The notes under the pieces were generated by a model. That model made no database searches. It was not told the DNA's origin and was given only the letters and a program-made list of their open reading frames with translations. The position numbers were made by a program, and so were the translations under genes. 64,000 bases of DNA from Fischerella sp. PCC 9605 (lineage in GTDB: Bacteria; Cyanobacteriota; Cyanobacteriia; Cyanobacteriales; Nostocaceae): positions 446,712 to 510,711 of the forward strand of contig NZ_KI912149.1 in NCBI RefSeq assembly GCF_000517105.1, read 5' to 3'. Below, one piece after another: positions 38,362-46,656 of this stretch. Each line of letters starts with the position of its first letter. Positions within the stretch are counted from its first letter, which is position 1.

Positions 38362-38466
38362 ATGAACGTCATTTCTAAATTCATTCCCATTCCTAAACCG
38401 ATCAAGGATAAGTCCAATGAATATCTAAATCCTAGCAGTGGAGATCGACTCTTATGCCTAAAATAA
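38362..38466 (+). CDS. Possible leader peptide overlapping the ferredoxin start (34 aa)
   Basis: ATG at 38362 has AAAGGTG just before it and reads MNVISKFIPIPKPIKDKSNE through to a TAA at 38464-38466, overlapping the ferredoxin ATG (38454) by 13 bases. The overlap suggests translational coupling. The peptide has no family. It may simply be chance in a 5' leader. Confidence 0.35.
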   Translation: MNVISKFIPIPKPIKDKSNEYLNPSSGDRLLCLK

Positions 38467-38792
38467 CGGCTCAAGGAAAAACCTTTGAATGCGCTCAAGG
38501 GGCTAATTTACGTCAGGTGCTGCTCCAGAATGGGATAGAACTCTACAACGGGGCTGCTTCAGCGATCAACTGTCACGGACTCGGCACTTGTAGCACTTGT
38601 GCAGTCCAGGTGGAAGGGGCGGTTTCGGAACCTGAATGGCGCGAACGCACTCGGCGATCGCTGCCTCCCCATTCTCTCGCCCAGAACCGCCGACTAGCTT
38701 GCCAAACTCAGGTTTTAGGGGATGTCAAAGTGACAAAATTTGATGGCGCTTGGGGTCAAGGAAATCAAACCGTCTGGACACCGAAGGGTTAG
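38454..38792 (+). CDS. [2Fe-2S] ferredoxin-like protein
   Basis: 112 residues, plant-type fold. Cluster Cys in NCHGLGTCSTC (C40, C45 and C48 region) plus a fourth Cys in RRLACQTQV. Begins MPKITAQGKTFECAQGANLR, resembling the 2Fe-2S proteins that start with a short beta sheet. The extra ~15 residues after VTKFDG (AWGQGNQTVWTPKG) are unusual. It probably passes electrons in the thylakoid/cytoplasm. The partner is unknown. Directly upstream of ftsH on the same strand with 103 bp between. Confidence 0.85.
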   Translation: MPKITAQGKTFECAQGANLRQVLLQNGIELYNGAASAINCHGLGTCSTCAVQVEGAVSEPEWRERTRRSLPPHSLAQNRRLACQTQVLGDVKVTKFDGAWGQGNQTVWTPKG

Positions 38793-38895
38793 TTCAGTTC
38801 GTCCAAATCGAAGATAGGTACGCGGATTGACAGCTAAATATGTTTTGCTGTTTTCCACACCTATAAATAAAGCTTTTAAATAATAAGTGATAGCG

Positions 38896-40797
38896 ATGCC
38901 AATTAAAGAAAAACCAACTCCTACTCCTTCCCGCCTGATCGGTAACATTTTTCTGGCGCTGACAGCTTTGTTCCTGATCGCAAATTTTATATTGCCTTTT
39001 GTCTTAGATCCTCAGATTCCCGGTGTTCCCTATAGCCTGTTCATCCATCAGGTTCAGGCAGGGGAAGTTGAGCGGGTGCAAGTTGGTCAAAACCAGATTC
39101 AATTTCAATTGAAAACGGTCGATGACCAGGCTGGACCAGTGTTCTCTACTACACCCATCTTTGATTTGGGATTGCCCAAGTTGTTAGAAGAGAAGGGTGT
39201 TGAATTTGCCGCTGCTCCTCCGCCCAAGAATGCCTGGTTTACCAGTCTTCTGGGCTGGGTGATTCCACCCTTGATTTTTGTGGCAATCTGGCAGTTTTTT
39301 ATCAGACGGGGTGGTGGACCCCAAGGTGTTCTCTCGATTGGTAAGAGCAAAGCCAAAGTTTATGTCGAGGGAGAATCTGCCAAAATTACTTTTGCCGATG
39401 TGGCTGGGGTCGAGGAAGCCAAGACTGAGTTGGTTGAGGTTGTGGATTTTCTCAAGACTCCAGGGCGCTATACCCTGATTGGGGCGCGGATTCCCAAGGG
39501 GGTGCTGCTGGTGGGTCCACCGGGGACTGGTAAAACGTTGTTGGCTAAAGCGGTGGCAGGGGAAGCAGGCGTGCCGTTCTTCAGTATCTCTGGCTCTGAG
39601 TTTGTGGAACTTTTTGTTGGTGTGGGTTCTTCACGAGTCCGCGATCTGTTTGAGCAGGCGAAGAAACAGGCTCCCTGCATCGTGTTCATTGATGAATTGG
39701 ATGCGATCGGCAAGTCTCGCAGCAGTGGTGGGTTCTACGGCGGCAATGATGAGCGGGAACAGACACTCAACCAGTTGCTAGCAGAAATGGATGGGTTTTC
39801 AGTGGAAGATGCAACAGTGATTGTGCTGGCAGCCACAAATCGCCCTGAAGTATTAGACCCTGCTCTGTTGCGTCCTGGTCGATTTGACCGTCAAGTGTTG
39901 GTCGATCGCCCGGAGTTGTCAGGGCGAGAAGCAATTCTCAAAATCCATGCTCGGAAAGTAAAGCTGGGTGAGGACGTGAATCTTAAGGCGATCGCGACTC
40001 GTACTCCTGGTTTTGCCGGGGCAGACCTGGCAAACCTGGTGAATGAAGCGGCTCTGTTAGCAGCCCGCAATCAACGTTCCTACGTTGCCCAGGAAGATTT
40101 TGCTGAAGCGATCGAGCGGGTGGTGGCAGGTCTGGAAAAGAAAAGCCGTGTCCTCAACGACAAGGAAAAGAAGATTGTGGCTTACCACGAAGTCGGCCAT
40201 GCCCTGGTCGGTTCTCTGATGAGCGGGAGTGGTCGAGTTGAGAAAATTTCTATCGTCCCTCGGGGTATGGCAGCACTGGGTTACACGCTGCAACTGCCAA
40301 CAGAAGATCGGTTCCTCATGGACGAAGCAGAACTCCGAGGTCAGATTGCCACCTTGCTCGGTGGACGCTCAGCGGAAGAAATTGTGTTTAACAGTATTAC
40401 TACTGGTGCAGCCAATGATTTGCAGCGGGCAACGGATCTGGCAGAGCGGATGGTGACTACCTACGGGATGAGTAAAATCTTAGGTCCCCTGGCTTACCAG
40501 CAAGGACAGCAAGCCATGTTTCTGGACAATGGTGCGCCCAATCCCCGCCGGATGGCGAGTGAAGAAACGGCACAGGCAATTGATCGTGAGGTGAAGGAAA
40601 TTGTGGAAACAGCTCATCAGCAAGCTTTGGATACACTCAAGCTCAACCGAGACTTGCTGGAGGCGATCGCCACTCAACTCTTAGAGACAGAAGTTATCGA
40701 GGGTGAGAAACTGCACAGTTTGCTCTCACAGGTTCAAAGTGCAAACAATTTAACCGTTTCAGATAAACCTAATTTAAATCTTTCAGGAGTTAACTAA
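38896..40797 (+). CDS. ftsH: FtsH-type membrane AAA+ zinc protease
   Basis: 633 residues from the ATG at 38896. A GTG at 38887 is possible. Two membrane helices ([20 protein letters not shown] near 13-35 and [19 protein letters not shown] near 115-135) bracket a small lumenal/periplasmic domain. AAA+ domain with Walker A GPPGTGKT (about 208), Walker [13 protein letters not shown] and the second region of homology [17 protein letters not shown]. Protease centre HEVGHALVG (His near 431) with a third ligand region [12 protein letters not shown]. Degrades damaged membrane proteins such as photosystem II D1. Its stop shares a base with the next start. Confidence 0.95.
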   Translation: MPIKEKPTPTPSRLIGNIFLALTALFLIANFILPFVLDPQIPGVPYSLFIHQVQAGEVERVQVGQNQIQFQLKTVDDQAGPVFSTTPIFDLGLPKLLEEKGVEFAAAPPPKNAWFTSLLGWVIPPLIFVAIWQFFIRRGGGPQGVLSIGKSKAKVYVEGESAKITFADVAGVEEAKTELVEVVDFLKTPGRYTLIGARIPKGVLLVGPPGTGKTLLAKAVAGEAGVPFFSISGSEFVELFVGVGSSRVRDLFEQAKKQAPCIVFIDELDAIGKSRSSGGFYGGNDEREQTLNQLLAEMDGFSVEDATVIVLAATNRPEVLDPALLRPGRFDRQVLVDRPELSGREAILKIHARKVKLGEDVNLKAIATRTPGFAGADLANLVNEAALLAARNQRSYVAQEDFAEAIERVVAGLEKKSRVLNDKEKKIVAYHEVGHALVGSLMSGSGRVEKISIVPRGMAALGYTLQLPTEDRFLMDEAELRGQIATLLGGRSAEEIVFNSITTGAANDLQRATDLAERMVTTYGMSKILGPLAYQQGQQAMFLDNGAPNPRRMASEETAQAIDREVKEIVETAHQQALDTLKLNRDLLEAIATQLLETEVIEGEKLHSLLSQVQSANNLTVSDKPNLNLSGVN

Positions 40798-41282
40798 TGA
40801 GTATTATTACGAAGATGATTGTAAATGCAGATGCCGAGGTTCGCTATCTCACCCCTGGAGAACTAGACCAGATCAAGATCTTTGTTAAGAGCAGTGAGCG
40901 CCGTCTACGCCTTGTGCAAACTTTAACTCAAAGCCGCGATCGCATTGTTAAACAAGCTGGAAACCAACTGTTCCAAAAGAGTCCACGCCTTGTTGCTCCA
41001 GGTGGCAATGCCTACGGCAAAGAGATGACTGCCACCTGCCTGCGGGATATGGATTACTATCTGCGCTTGATCACTTATAGTGTTGCGGCTGGAGATACTA
41101 CGCCAATTGAAGAGATCGGGATTGTTGGTGTTCGCCAAATGTACAGATCCCTCGGCACCCCAATTGACGCCGTTGCCGAAAGTGTCCGTGCCATGAAGAA
41201 CATCACTACCTCGATGTTGTCTGGAGAAGATGCGCTCGTTGTTGGCACTTACTTCGACTACCTAATCGGTGCTCTCGAGTAG
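40797..41282 (+). CDS. apcA2: Allophycocyanin alpha subunit paralogue
   Basis: 161 residues, the exact length of ApcA. Starts [20 protein letters not shown]. The chromophore Cys81 is in [15 protein letters not shown], so it should carry phycocyanobilin. It is closer to ApcA than to ApcD (MTATCLRD present, not QYNQCLRD), but it departs from usual ApcA at many places ([40 protein letters not shown]). No apcB or linker follows. A second, lone apcA gene is known from chromatically adapting strains. The TAATG overlap with ftsH means the two are translated together. Confidence 0.9.
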   Translation: MSIITKMIVNADAEVRYLTPGELDQIKIFVKSSERRLRLVQTLTQSRDRIVKQAGNQLFQKSPRLVAPGGNAYGKEMTATCLRDMDYYLRLITYSVAAGDTTPIEEIGIVGVRQMYRSLGTPIDAVAESVRAMKNITTSMLSGEDALVVGTYFDYLIGALE

Positions 41283-41466
41283 GCAGACAACAGGAATCAC
41301 CTGGAGAGCGATTTCGCGTCACAACCCAGATGACCGATAGTCTTGCCTAAATTCTGAAGATGGGGTTTGAGGACTGTTGACTCAAACCACTCGACCTTAG
41401 TTTACTGATTGCAGTTGATTACTTGCTCGAAGAAAAACATGAAAAATTGTTGCTTCTGCAAGAAAC

Positions 41467-42012
41467 TTATTTTTGGGTGTTCATATGTCGGAATATTGCT
41501 GCAATATTGCGAGCATCATCTATACCGCGATGGTGGGTGCCTTGTAATTCTATCCCCAAATGTTGGAGAGCCTGTGCCATGCCAAATTTTTGGGATATCC
41601 CACAATATTCTGAAAATTCTTTTTTAATATTTCTATGCTCAGAGCTAAAAGGATAGGGAACGTTATGAAACTTACAGTCTCTAATAAATTGATTTTTATC
41701 ATAGTCTCCCCAAGAACAAAAAATGTGATTGGGGAATGAATAAATCCATTCTTTAAAACGAGAAATTACATCTGGAAATGTAGAGGCTGCATCCACATCT
41801 TCTTGACGAATGGTAGTCAATTGGGTGCAAAAATTTGTAAGGTGTGGATGTCTCACAGGTCGAATAAATTGCTGAAACTCAGATTCTATTATCCACGTGT
41901 CGCCATTTAGCATCACCGCACCAATTTCAATGATTTCTGTTTCATATCTAGGAATACTGTTGTCGTTAGAACAAGTAGCTTCCACATCGACTATCAGAAA
42001 ATATTGAGTCAT
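41467..42012 (-). CDS. 3'-5' exonuclease, DEDDh family (ERI-1/KapD-like)
   Basis: 181 residues. Exo I motif DVEATC (D9, E11), exo II around SWGDYDKNQF, exo III H-x4-D as HRGIDDA near 161-166. The size and the segments FQQFIRPVRHP and EYCGISQKFGMAQAL resemble single-domain ERI-1/inhibitor-of-KinA type nucleases. Likely trims single-stranded DNA or RNA ends. Lone gene on the minus strand, facing the apcA paralogue. Confidence 0.85.
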   Translation of the reverse strand: MTQYFLIVDVEATCSNDNSIPRYETEIIEIGAVMLNGDTWIIESEFQQFIRPVRHPHLTNFCTQLTTIRQEDVDAASTFPDVISRFKEWIYSFPNHIFCSWGDYDKNQFIRDCKFHNVPYPFSSEHRNIKKEFSEYCGISQKFGMAQALQHLGIELQGTHHRGIDDARNIAAIFRHMNTQK

Positions 42013-42096
42013 TTATAGTCTTTGATCGGAAAGATTAATTAATAAAATTTTATCTGAGATATTTAGAGGGAATTTACATCTGAAGTGCGGAGTCCT

Positions 42097-42567
42097 TCAT
42101 GTATCAAAGTTAGATGAAAAAGGTTTAAGCCAACCTACTTGCATAGCCAAATTAAGAGCGATCGCAGCCATTGCAAACCACAACACGCTCTCCAACCCCA
42201 GCACGATAAACGGCACAATTGTATCTGCACAAGCAACCCCGATATCCACCTGAGTTAACCCTCGGATCAATCCAAAGGCTAATACCCCACCAGCTTGAAG
42301 TTGTGGGTTTTTGTCTTGGCGGATGATATAGCGATAAGTGACACCAAACAAAGAGCCAGAGAAAGTTGCTATTGCACAACTCAACCACCAATACCAATTT
42401 AGCGGTTCCGTTTGCAAGCTGCTGAGTATTGGAAAATACTTTACTAAAACCAGGCTATGGAACAAATAAGTAATCAGAAAAGCTAAAAATAGACAAAAGC
42501 CTGCTATTATACCGCCTTTTAGGGATTCTAGGCGTTCTGCCATTAAATCATTTGAAGTATTGTTCAT
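42097..42567 (-). CDS. Conserved membrane protein of unknown function
   Basis: 156 residues from the ATG at 42567. An ATG at 42543 (MAERLESL) is also possible. The frame stays open further to 42726, but that part is tandem-repeat DNA (PTLPLSRTLPLSHSQ) and not a true protein. Four hydrophobic segments (GGIIAGFCLFLAFLITYLF, WWLSCAIATFSGSLFGV, GVLAFGLIRGLTQV, LGLESVLWFAMAAIALN). Cyanobacteria have many such proteins. No function can be given. Confidence 0.65.
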   Translation of the reverse strand: MNNTSNDLMAERLESLKGGIIAGFCLFLAFLITYLFHSLVLVKYFPILSSLQTEPLNWYWWLSCAIATFSGSLFGVTYRYIIRQDKNPQLQAGGVLAFGLIRGLTQVDIGVACADTIVPFIVLGLESVLWFAMAAIALNLAMQVGWLKPFSSNFDT

Positions 42568-42585
42568 CCACAAGCAAACAAGAGT

Positions 42586-42722
42586 GGGGAAGGGAGAGTT
42601 CTTGAGAGTGGGAGAGTGGGAGAGTTCTTGAGAGTGGGAGAGTGGGAGAGTTCTTGAGAGTGGGAGAGTTCTTGAGAGTGGGAGAGTGGGAGAGTTCTTG
42701 AGAGTGGGAGAGGGGGAGACGA
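42586..42722. repeat. Tandem repeat of GAGAGTGGGAGAGTTCTT units
   Basis: The unit GAGAGTGGGAGAGTTCTT (18 bp, with 8-bp GTGGGAGA sub-repeats) recurs about six times directly upstream of the preceding membrane-protein start. It makes an artefactual Pro/Ser/Leu frame on the minus strand. Low-complexity, slippage-prone DNA. Followed by CTAACTACTAACCAC heptamers to about 42790. Confidence 0.75.
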
Positions 42723-42849
42723 CCAACCACTAACTACTAACCACTAACTACTAACTCTTGACTCTTGACCAATGACTAATGACTAATGACAATTCCCAGT
42801 ATCATAAATATTGTAGTTGTCTTGTAAATCGAAGTTAAGAATTACCACT

Positions 42850-42939
42850 ATGGAAATTTTGACACTGGGATGGGTTTCGCTGTTGGTCGTTTTCACTTGG
42901 TCAATTGCAATGGTAGTTTGGGGTCGTAACGGACTGTAG
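42850..42939 (+). CDS. petN: Cytochrome b6f subunit VIII (PetN)
   Basis: 29 residues, one membrane helix: [20 protein letters not shown] followed by MVVWGRNGL. This is almost identical to the conserved PetN sequence (which usually starts MDILTLGW). PetN is a small stabilising subunit of the cytochrome b6f complex in thylakoids. The ATG at 42850 follows an AT-rich leader. A second small membrane protein starts 8 bases after its stop. Confidence 0.95.
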   Translation: MEILTLGWVSLLVVFTWSIAMVVWGRNGL

Positions 42940-42946
42940 AGGTATC

Positions 42947-43108
42947 GTGGAAAATCCACTCCTGAGTATTTTGGCACTAGTGGCCCTGGTACTACTAGTA
43001 GTTGTTACCGGGGGAGTTGTTTATTTGACGCTGGCAGATTGGCGCGATCGCCGCCTTCAAGAACAAGAAAAACGCGAACTTCGACGCACAAGTCCTAAGC
43101 GGCGATGA
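42947..43108 (+). CDS. Small membrane protein following petN (53 aa)
   Basis: A GTG at 42947 with GAGG seven bases before it gives 53 residues: a membrane helix (LLSILALVALVLLVVVTGGV, about 5-24) then a charged cytoplasmic tail (DWRDRRLQEQEKRELRRTSP). It lies 7 bp behind petN and is probably co-transcribed. No family name was recalled. It may be a small thylakoid or b6f-associated protein, by position only. Confidence 0.65.
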   Translation: MENPLLSILALVALVLLVVVTGGVVYLTLADWRDRRLQEQEKRELRRTSPKRR

Positions 43109-43218
43109 AAAATCTAGGTAATAGTAGAGACCTGCTATTTCAAGTGTCTCTACTATTCTTTTTTAATGTGCGTCGCTGTAAAAATAAAAATCTCGAACTA
43201 ATCAAATAGTAAAAAATC

Positions 43219-43404
43219 TTAAGGCTTGGACTGCCTCTGGTAATAATCGCAAGCTAATGTAAACAGTACTGCTAAACCAGTAATTGCCAAACCTACTAAA
43301 GGATGTTGTCCTTGGCTGACAGCAAAGGATGTAACTACACCAGCACCCAAGGCAGCAGTAATTGCAGCAGTCAGCAAATCGTTTTGAGAATTGCGATTAT
43401 ACAT
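43219..43404 (-). CDS. Small two-helix membrane protein (61 aa)
   Basis: 61 residues with two hydrophobic segments (LTAAITAALGAGVVTSFAV and PLVGLAITGLAVLFTLACDY) and a short basic end. GGAAAATCAAC precedes the ATG at 43404. Faces petN and its follower. Plausible small thylakoid or inner-membrane protein. Function unknown. Confidence 0.55.
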   Translation of the reverse strand: MYNRNSQNDLLTAAITAALGAGVVTSFAVSQGQHPLVGLAITGLAVLFTLACDYYQRQSKP

Positions 43405-44050
43405 GTTGATTTTCCAGAGTGAATTTTCTCAATTCCAGGAGTTATGTCCTCACCAAAAATAACACCCTGTTTTTTGATTTTTTCCCTTTTGGTAAATATC
43501 GCAATTAAGCTTTACTTTTATTAATGTTGAGATAAAATTTAAAGCCGACGAATATCAATTTTCTTGATTATTAGGTGATAACTAGAAAGGCATAAATAAA
43601 CTAAAAACAGTGCGGGCTAGAAGCCCACCCCACAATATTATTAAAGCTCTTGTGGGGTAGGCATCCTGCCCGCCCGTATAAAATACAAAATATTTTACGT
43701 TTAATTTTTATTTAGAAGTCCCTTAGCGATTTGTCATTAATAGATATTCGGTATATATCCTGATTTTGTCACTTTTTTACTCCTGTTTTGTCACTTTTGT
43801 AGTGGCAAAATTTAGAATGATTGACAATTTAGCTTTTTCCGTATTGACAAAACAAAAGAATCCATGATTGCGGGCATATTGCCCGCATTATCTTATTTAT
43901 GTACCTCATCAAGAGGTTGAACGGTAATTTTAGTAACCCACATGAATCAAGCAAATACAAAAGAATCCAAGTAATAAAGTAATTTCAATTTCACCACATC
44001 AGGGAACGCCTCTACCAGAACTGTTCTTTATTTAGTGTGAGGAGAACATA
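43405..44050. other. Intergenic region with palindromic repeats
   Basis: About 650 bp. GTGCGGGCTAGAAGCCCACCC with GGGTAGGCATCCTGCCCGCC (43609-43677) forms a hairpin-like repeat, and GATTGCGGGCATATTGCCCGC (43867-43888) is a second palindrome. The rest is AT-rich and carries the hydrolase promoter. No gene supported. Confidence 0.5.
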
Positions 44051-45775
44051 ATGGTTAGATTGAAAGGCGGATTTCACGTTAAAAAGTTGACTGCGACAGT
44101 ATTCCTACTGGGGACAAGTATCATCACCCTTGAGGTACATACCGACACTGCTATGGCTGCCGATCCTGTAGATGTAGTATGTCCAAACAGGATTACTTTG
44201 AATACAGGCAACCTCAAACTTCCCTATTGCAGCAACAAACCCATAGACAAATCAGATGTTACTGTACGACGTGCTGTAATCGTAATTCATGGCACAAACA
44301 GGAACGCCGATGATTATTACAAGTACATGGAGGATGCTGCAAACAAGGCTGGGAAGCTCAACGAAACCATTATCTTGGCTCCACAATTCCTTCGAGAAGA
44401 AGATATCGAGGCTCGCAATCCTGGCAACGATGTTCCCTTTTGGACGAACAATGGTTGGAAAGAGGGAGATCCATCGTTGTCTACCTCAAGTAACCCGCGA
44501 CCAGCACAGGTCAGTTCCTACGATGCCACCAATTACATAATGGCAAAACTAGCAGACCGGAACATCTTTCCCAATCTGCAAAACATAGTGATTGCTGGAC
44601 ACTCTGCGGGTGGACAATTCACCAATCGTTTTGCTGCTGGTAGTAAGGAACCGATGGTTGAGTCAACTGTTATCCCGACCCGCTATATCGTAGCGAATCC
44701 CTCTTCCTATCTCTACATGGACGAAAAGCGGCGAGTAACAGGGACACTCGATCAGTTTGCAGTGCCAACCGCCGAAGAAACATCTAATTGTCCGGAATAC
44801 AACGACTATAAATACGGTTTGAATAAACTCAATAGCTACATGCAAAATGTCGGGGTAGACAAAATCAAATCGCAATATGCCCAACGGCAGGTTGTCTACC
44901 TCTTGGGTGAGGAAGATACCGATCCTAACGCTGACAGCTTGGACAAAGACTGTCCCGCCATGCTCCAAGGTACACAACGTTTTGAGCGAGGAACTATTTT
45001 TTACAATTACATTCAGCAGTATTACGGTTTAGCAATTCAGGATAAGCATACGAAAGTAACTGTGCCTGGTGTTGGACATAGTGCCAATGATATGTTCAAC
45101 TCTGACCAGGGTATTCAGCAAATCTTTGAGCAGTCCACACCAACCCCGACACCCACACCAACGCCAACCCCAACCCCGACACCAACCCCAACACCCACAC
45201 CCAGCGGTACTTCGCTTACATTGAAAGTCACCGACGGCTGGGATTCCAAGAACCAAAAGACACTGGTTGGCGACCAGAAAGTCTACTTAGCACAGAGTAG
45301 CGATAATGACAGACTAGACTTGGAATCCAGACAATTCTGGTCGTTCCAGTTCCAGCCGAATGTACCAACAAATGCCACTATCCAGTCAGCAAAGGTCTAC
45401 GTAGAACACTATGAAGAAGAGGGAATATCATCCAACTCCGTTCAGTTTGAGGTTGGAGTCGGAGCGTTGAAAACCCCCACGATTGTGGCGAAGCAATCCA
45501 TGCCAGTGCTGTCTGGAGAGTCGAACGAGCGCACTGTGAACTGGGATGTGACACAGGCAATCAACACGCCTGCCAAGGCTAATGACCTCAAACTTGTCGT
45601 GCGTAACACTGGCACAAACGGCAAGAAAATCAAAATTGACCGGGTCTACGTGGTAGTAACCTACAGCACTAGTACCTCTAGAGTGAACAACACACCCCTA
45701 CTCGCGGTGTCCGCCATCCCAGTTATGGGCATGATGACTGTAGCGTTCAGCCTCAGCCGTCGACTAAAAGCGTAG
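44051..45775 (+). CDS. Secreted alpha/beta-hydrolase-like protein with PT linker and C-terminal anchor
   Basis: 574 residues. GAGGAG lies before the ATG. Signal peptide (TATVFLLGTSIITLEVHTDT, cut near AMAAD). The hydrolase domain (about 70-360) has the strand AVIVIHGTNRNADDYY and the nucleophile elbow AGHSAGG with Ser185. A (PT) repeat of about 20 residues (365-385) leads to a beta-rich domain (about 390-540). The last ~28 residues (TPLLAVSAIPVMGMMTVAFS, then RRLKA) form a helix with a basic end, like a sorting signal but lacking the PEP motif. Probably a cell-surface hydrolase. The substrate is unknown. Confidence 0.75.
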   Translation: MVRLKGGFHVKKLTATVFLLGTSIITLEVHTDTAMAADPVDVVCPNRITLNTGNLKLPYCSNKPIDKSDVTVRRAVIVIHGTNRNADDYYKYMEDAANKAGKLNETIILAPQFLREEDIEARNPGNDVPFWTNNGWKEGDPSLSTSSNPRPAQVSSYDATNYIMAKLADRNIFPNLQNIVIAGHSAGGQFTNRFAAGSKEPMVESTVIPTRYIVANPSSYLYMDEKRRVTGTLDQFAVPTAEETSNCPEYNDYKYGLNKLNSYMQNVGVDKIKSQYAQRQVVYLLGEEDTDPNADSLDKDCPAMLQGTQRFERGTIFYNYIQQYYGLAIQDKHTKVTVPGVGHSANDMFNSDQGIQQIFEQSTPTPTPTPTPTPTPTPTPTPTPSGTSLTLKVTDGWDSKNQKTLVGDQKVYLAQSSDNDRLDLESRQFWSFQFQPNVPTNATIQSAKVYVEHYEEEGISSNSVQFEVGVGALKTPTIVAKQSMPVLSGESNERTVNWDVTQAINTPAKANDLKLVVRNTGTNGKKIKIDRVYVVVTYSTSTSRVNNTPLLAVSAIPVMGMMTVAFSLSRRLKA

Positions 45776-45839
45776 CACCGTTAGGAGAAACCGCGAAAAG
45801 GGTTTGCTCCTCTAGCTAGCTTTGCCGCTCTAGTTTTTT

Positions 45840-46391
45840 CTACTGTTGTTGTTCGGGTTGTTCTGTTGATTGAGAATCATTTTCTGCGTCAATTTTTTGG
45901 GTATTTCCTGCTTTTACCCAACCTTCTTGATCGCTATTTTCTAAGCGAATTTTTTGCCAAGTTTTATCACTATTTTCTTCTAAAACTATGACTTTTTGAT
46001 TATGAGCTACTCCACCAATGCTTTCTGCTTCTGGTGTAGGTTCCTTCCGTAAAGTTAAGCCTTGTTGCCAGGTAACACGAGCTTCATAGGCTCCTGGTGG
46101 CAATGCTGCTGGTGATTCTTCTTTCTTTGATATTTCTGTGGTATTGGAAGTTGATGAAGTAGATTCTTCTAAAGAAGCTTCAGTTGAAGAATTAGGTGTA
46201 GTGTTTGATGCTTGATTTGGAGATTGCTGAACTTGTACTTTTGCTATAGGTTTATCATTGGCAAAGATTGGTTTGGGAGGGGTCATGGAAACTCGATTCA
46301 TGAAATAAAGTGCCGTTGCAATTCCGCCACCAATTAAAATAGCGATCGCCAATAAAATCCCAAGCGTATATTTTAATATTTGAGTCAACAT
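45840..46391 (-). CDS. Membrane-anchored SH3-domain protein
   Basis: 183 residues. N-terminal membrane helix (YTLGILLAIAILIGGGIATA), a long Ser/Thr/Asn/Glu linker (about 35-95), an SH3-type (SH3_3/SH3b) domain (about 100-170: LTLRKEPTPEAESIGGVAHN, ending QEGWVKAG), and a Gln/Glu-rich tail. SH3b domains on such anchors bind peptidoglycan. It points toward the hydrolase gene. Function in the envelope is inferred from the domain only. Confidence 0.75.
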   Translation of the reverse strand: MLTQILKYTLGILLAIAILIGGGIATALYFMNRVSMTPPKPIFANDKPIAKVQVQQSPNQASNTTPNSSTEASLEESTSSTSNTTEISKKEESPAALPPGAYEARVTWQQGLTLRKEPTPEAESIGGVAHNQKVIVLEENSDKTWQKIRLENSDQEGWVKAGNTQKIDAENDSQSTEQPEQQQ

Positions 46392-46439
46392 ATTTACAAT
46401 TTCAGCAGCAAAGTTAGGAGTTAGTAGATTCAGTGTGAA

Positions 46440-46625
46440 TAAACGTATTTTTCGTGGTGACTGTTAGTGGATAGTGGTTAGTGGTTAGTGGTTAGTAGAT
46501 AGTGGTTAAAAACCAACTACTGTACGGGCGAACGTAACAGCGCCCCTACTAACTACTAACTACTAACCAATGTACAGACGTGCCATGGCACGTCTCTACA
46601 ACTACTAACTGACCTGATATTTATG
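46440..46625. repeat. Heptamer repeats and 30-bp palindrome
   Basis: GGTTAGTGGTTAGTGGTTAG-type repeats are followed by CTACTAACTACTAACC and the palindrome at 46571-46600 (arms TGTACAGACG and CGTCTCTACA, centre TGCCATGGCA). The palindrome is the same as at 1654-1683 apart from one base. Confidence 0.75.
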
Positions 46626-46656
46626 TTTACTCACACCTAGTCAACTTACTAACTCG

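Noticed and set aside
42548-42730. Pro/Ser/Leu-repeat frame and the long upstream extension of the membrane-protein gene
   Set aside because: Made by the 18-bp tandem repeat. The true start is more likely the ATG at 42567.
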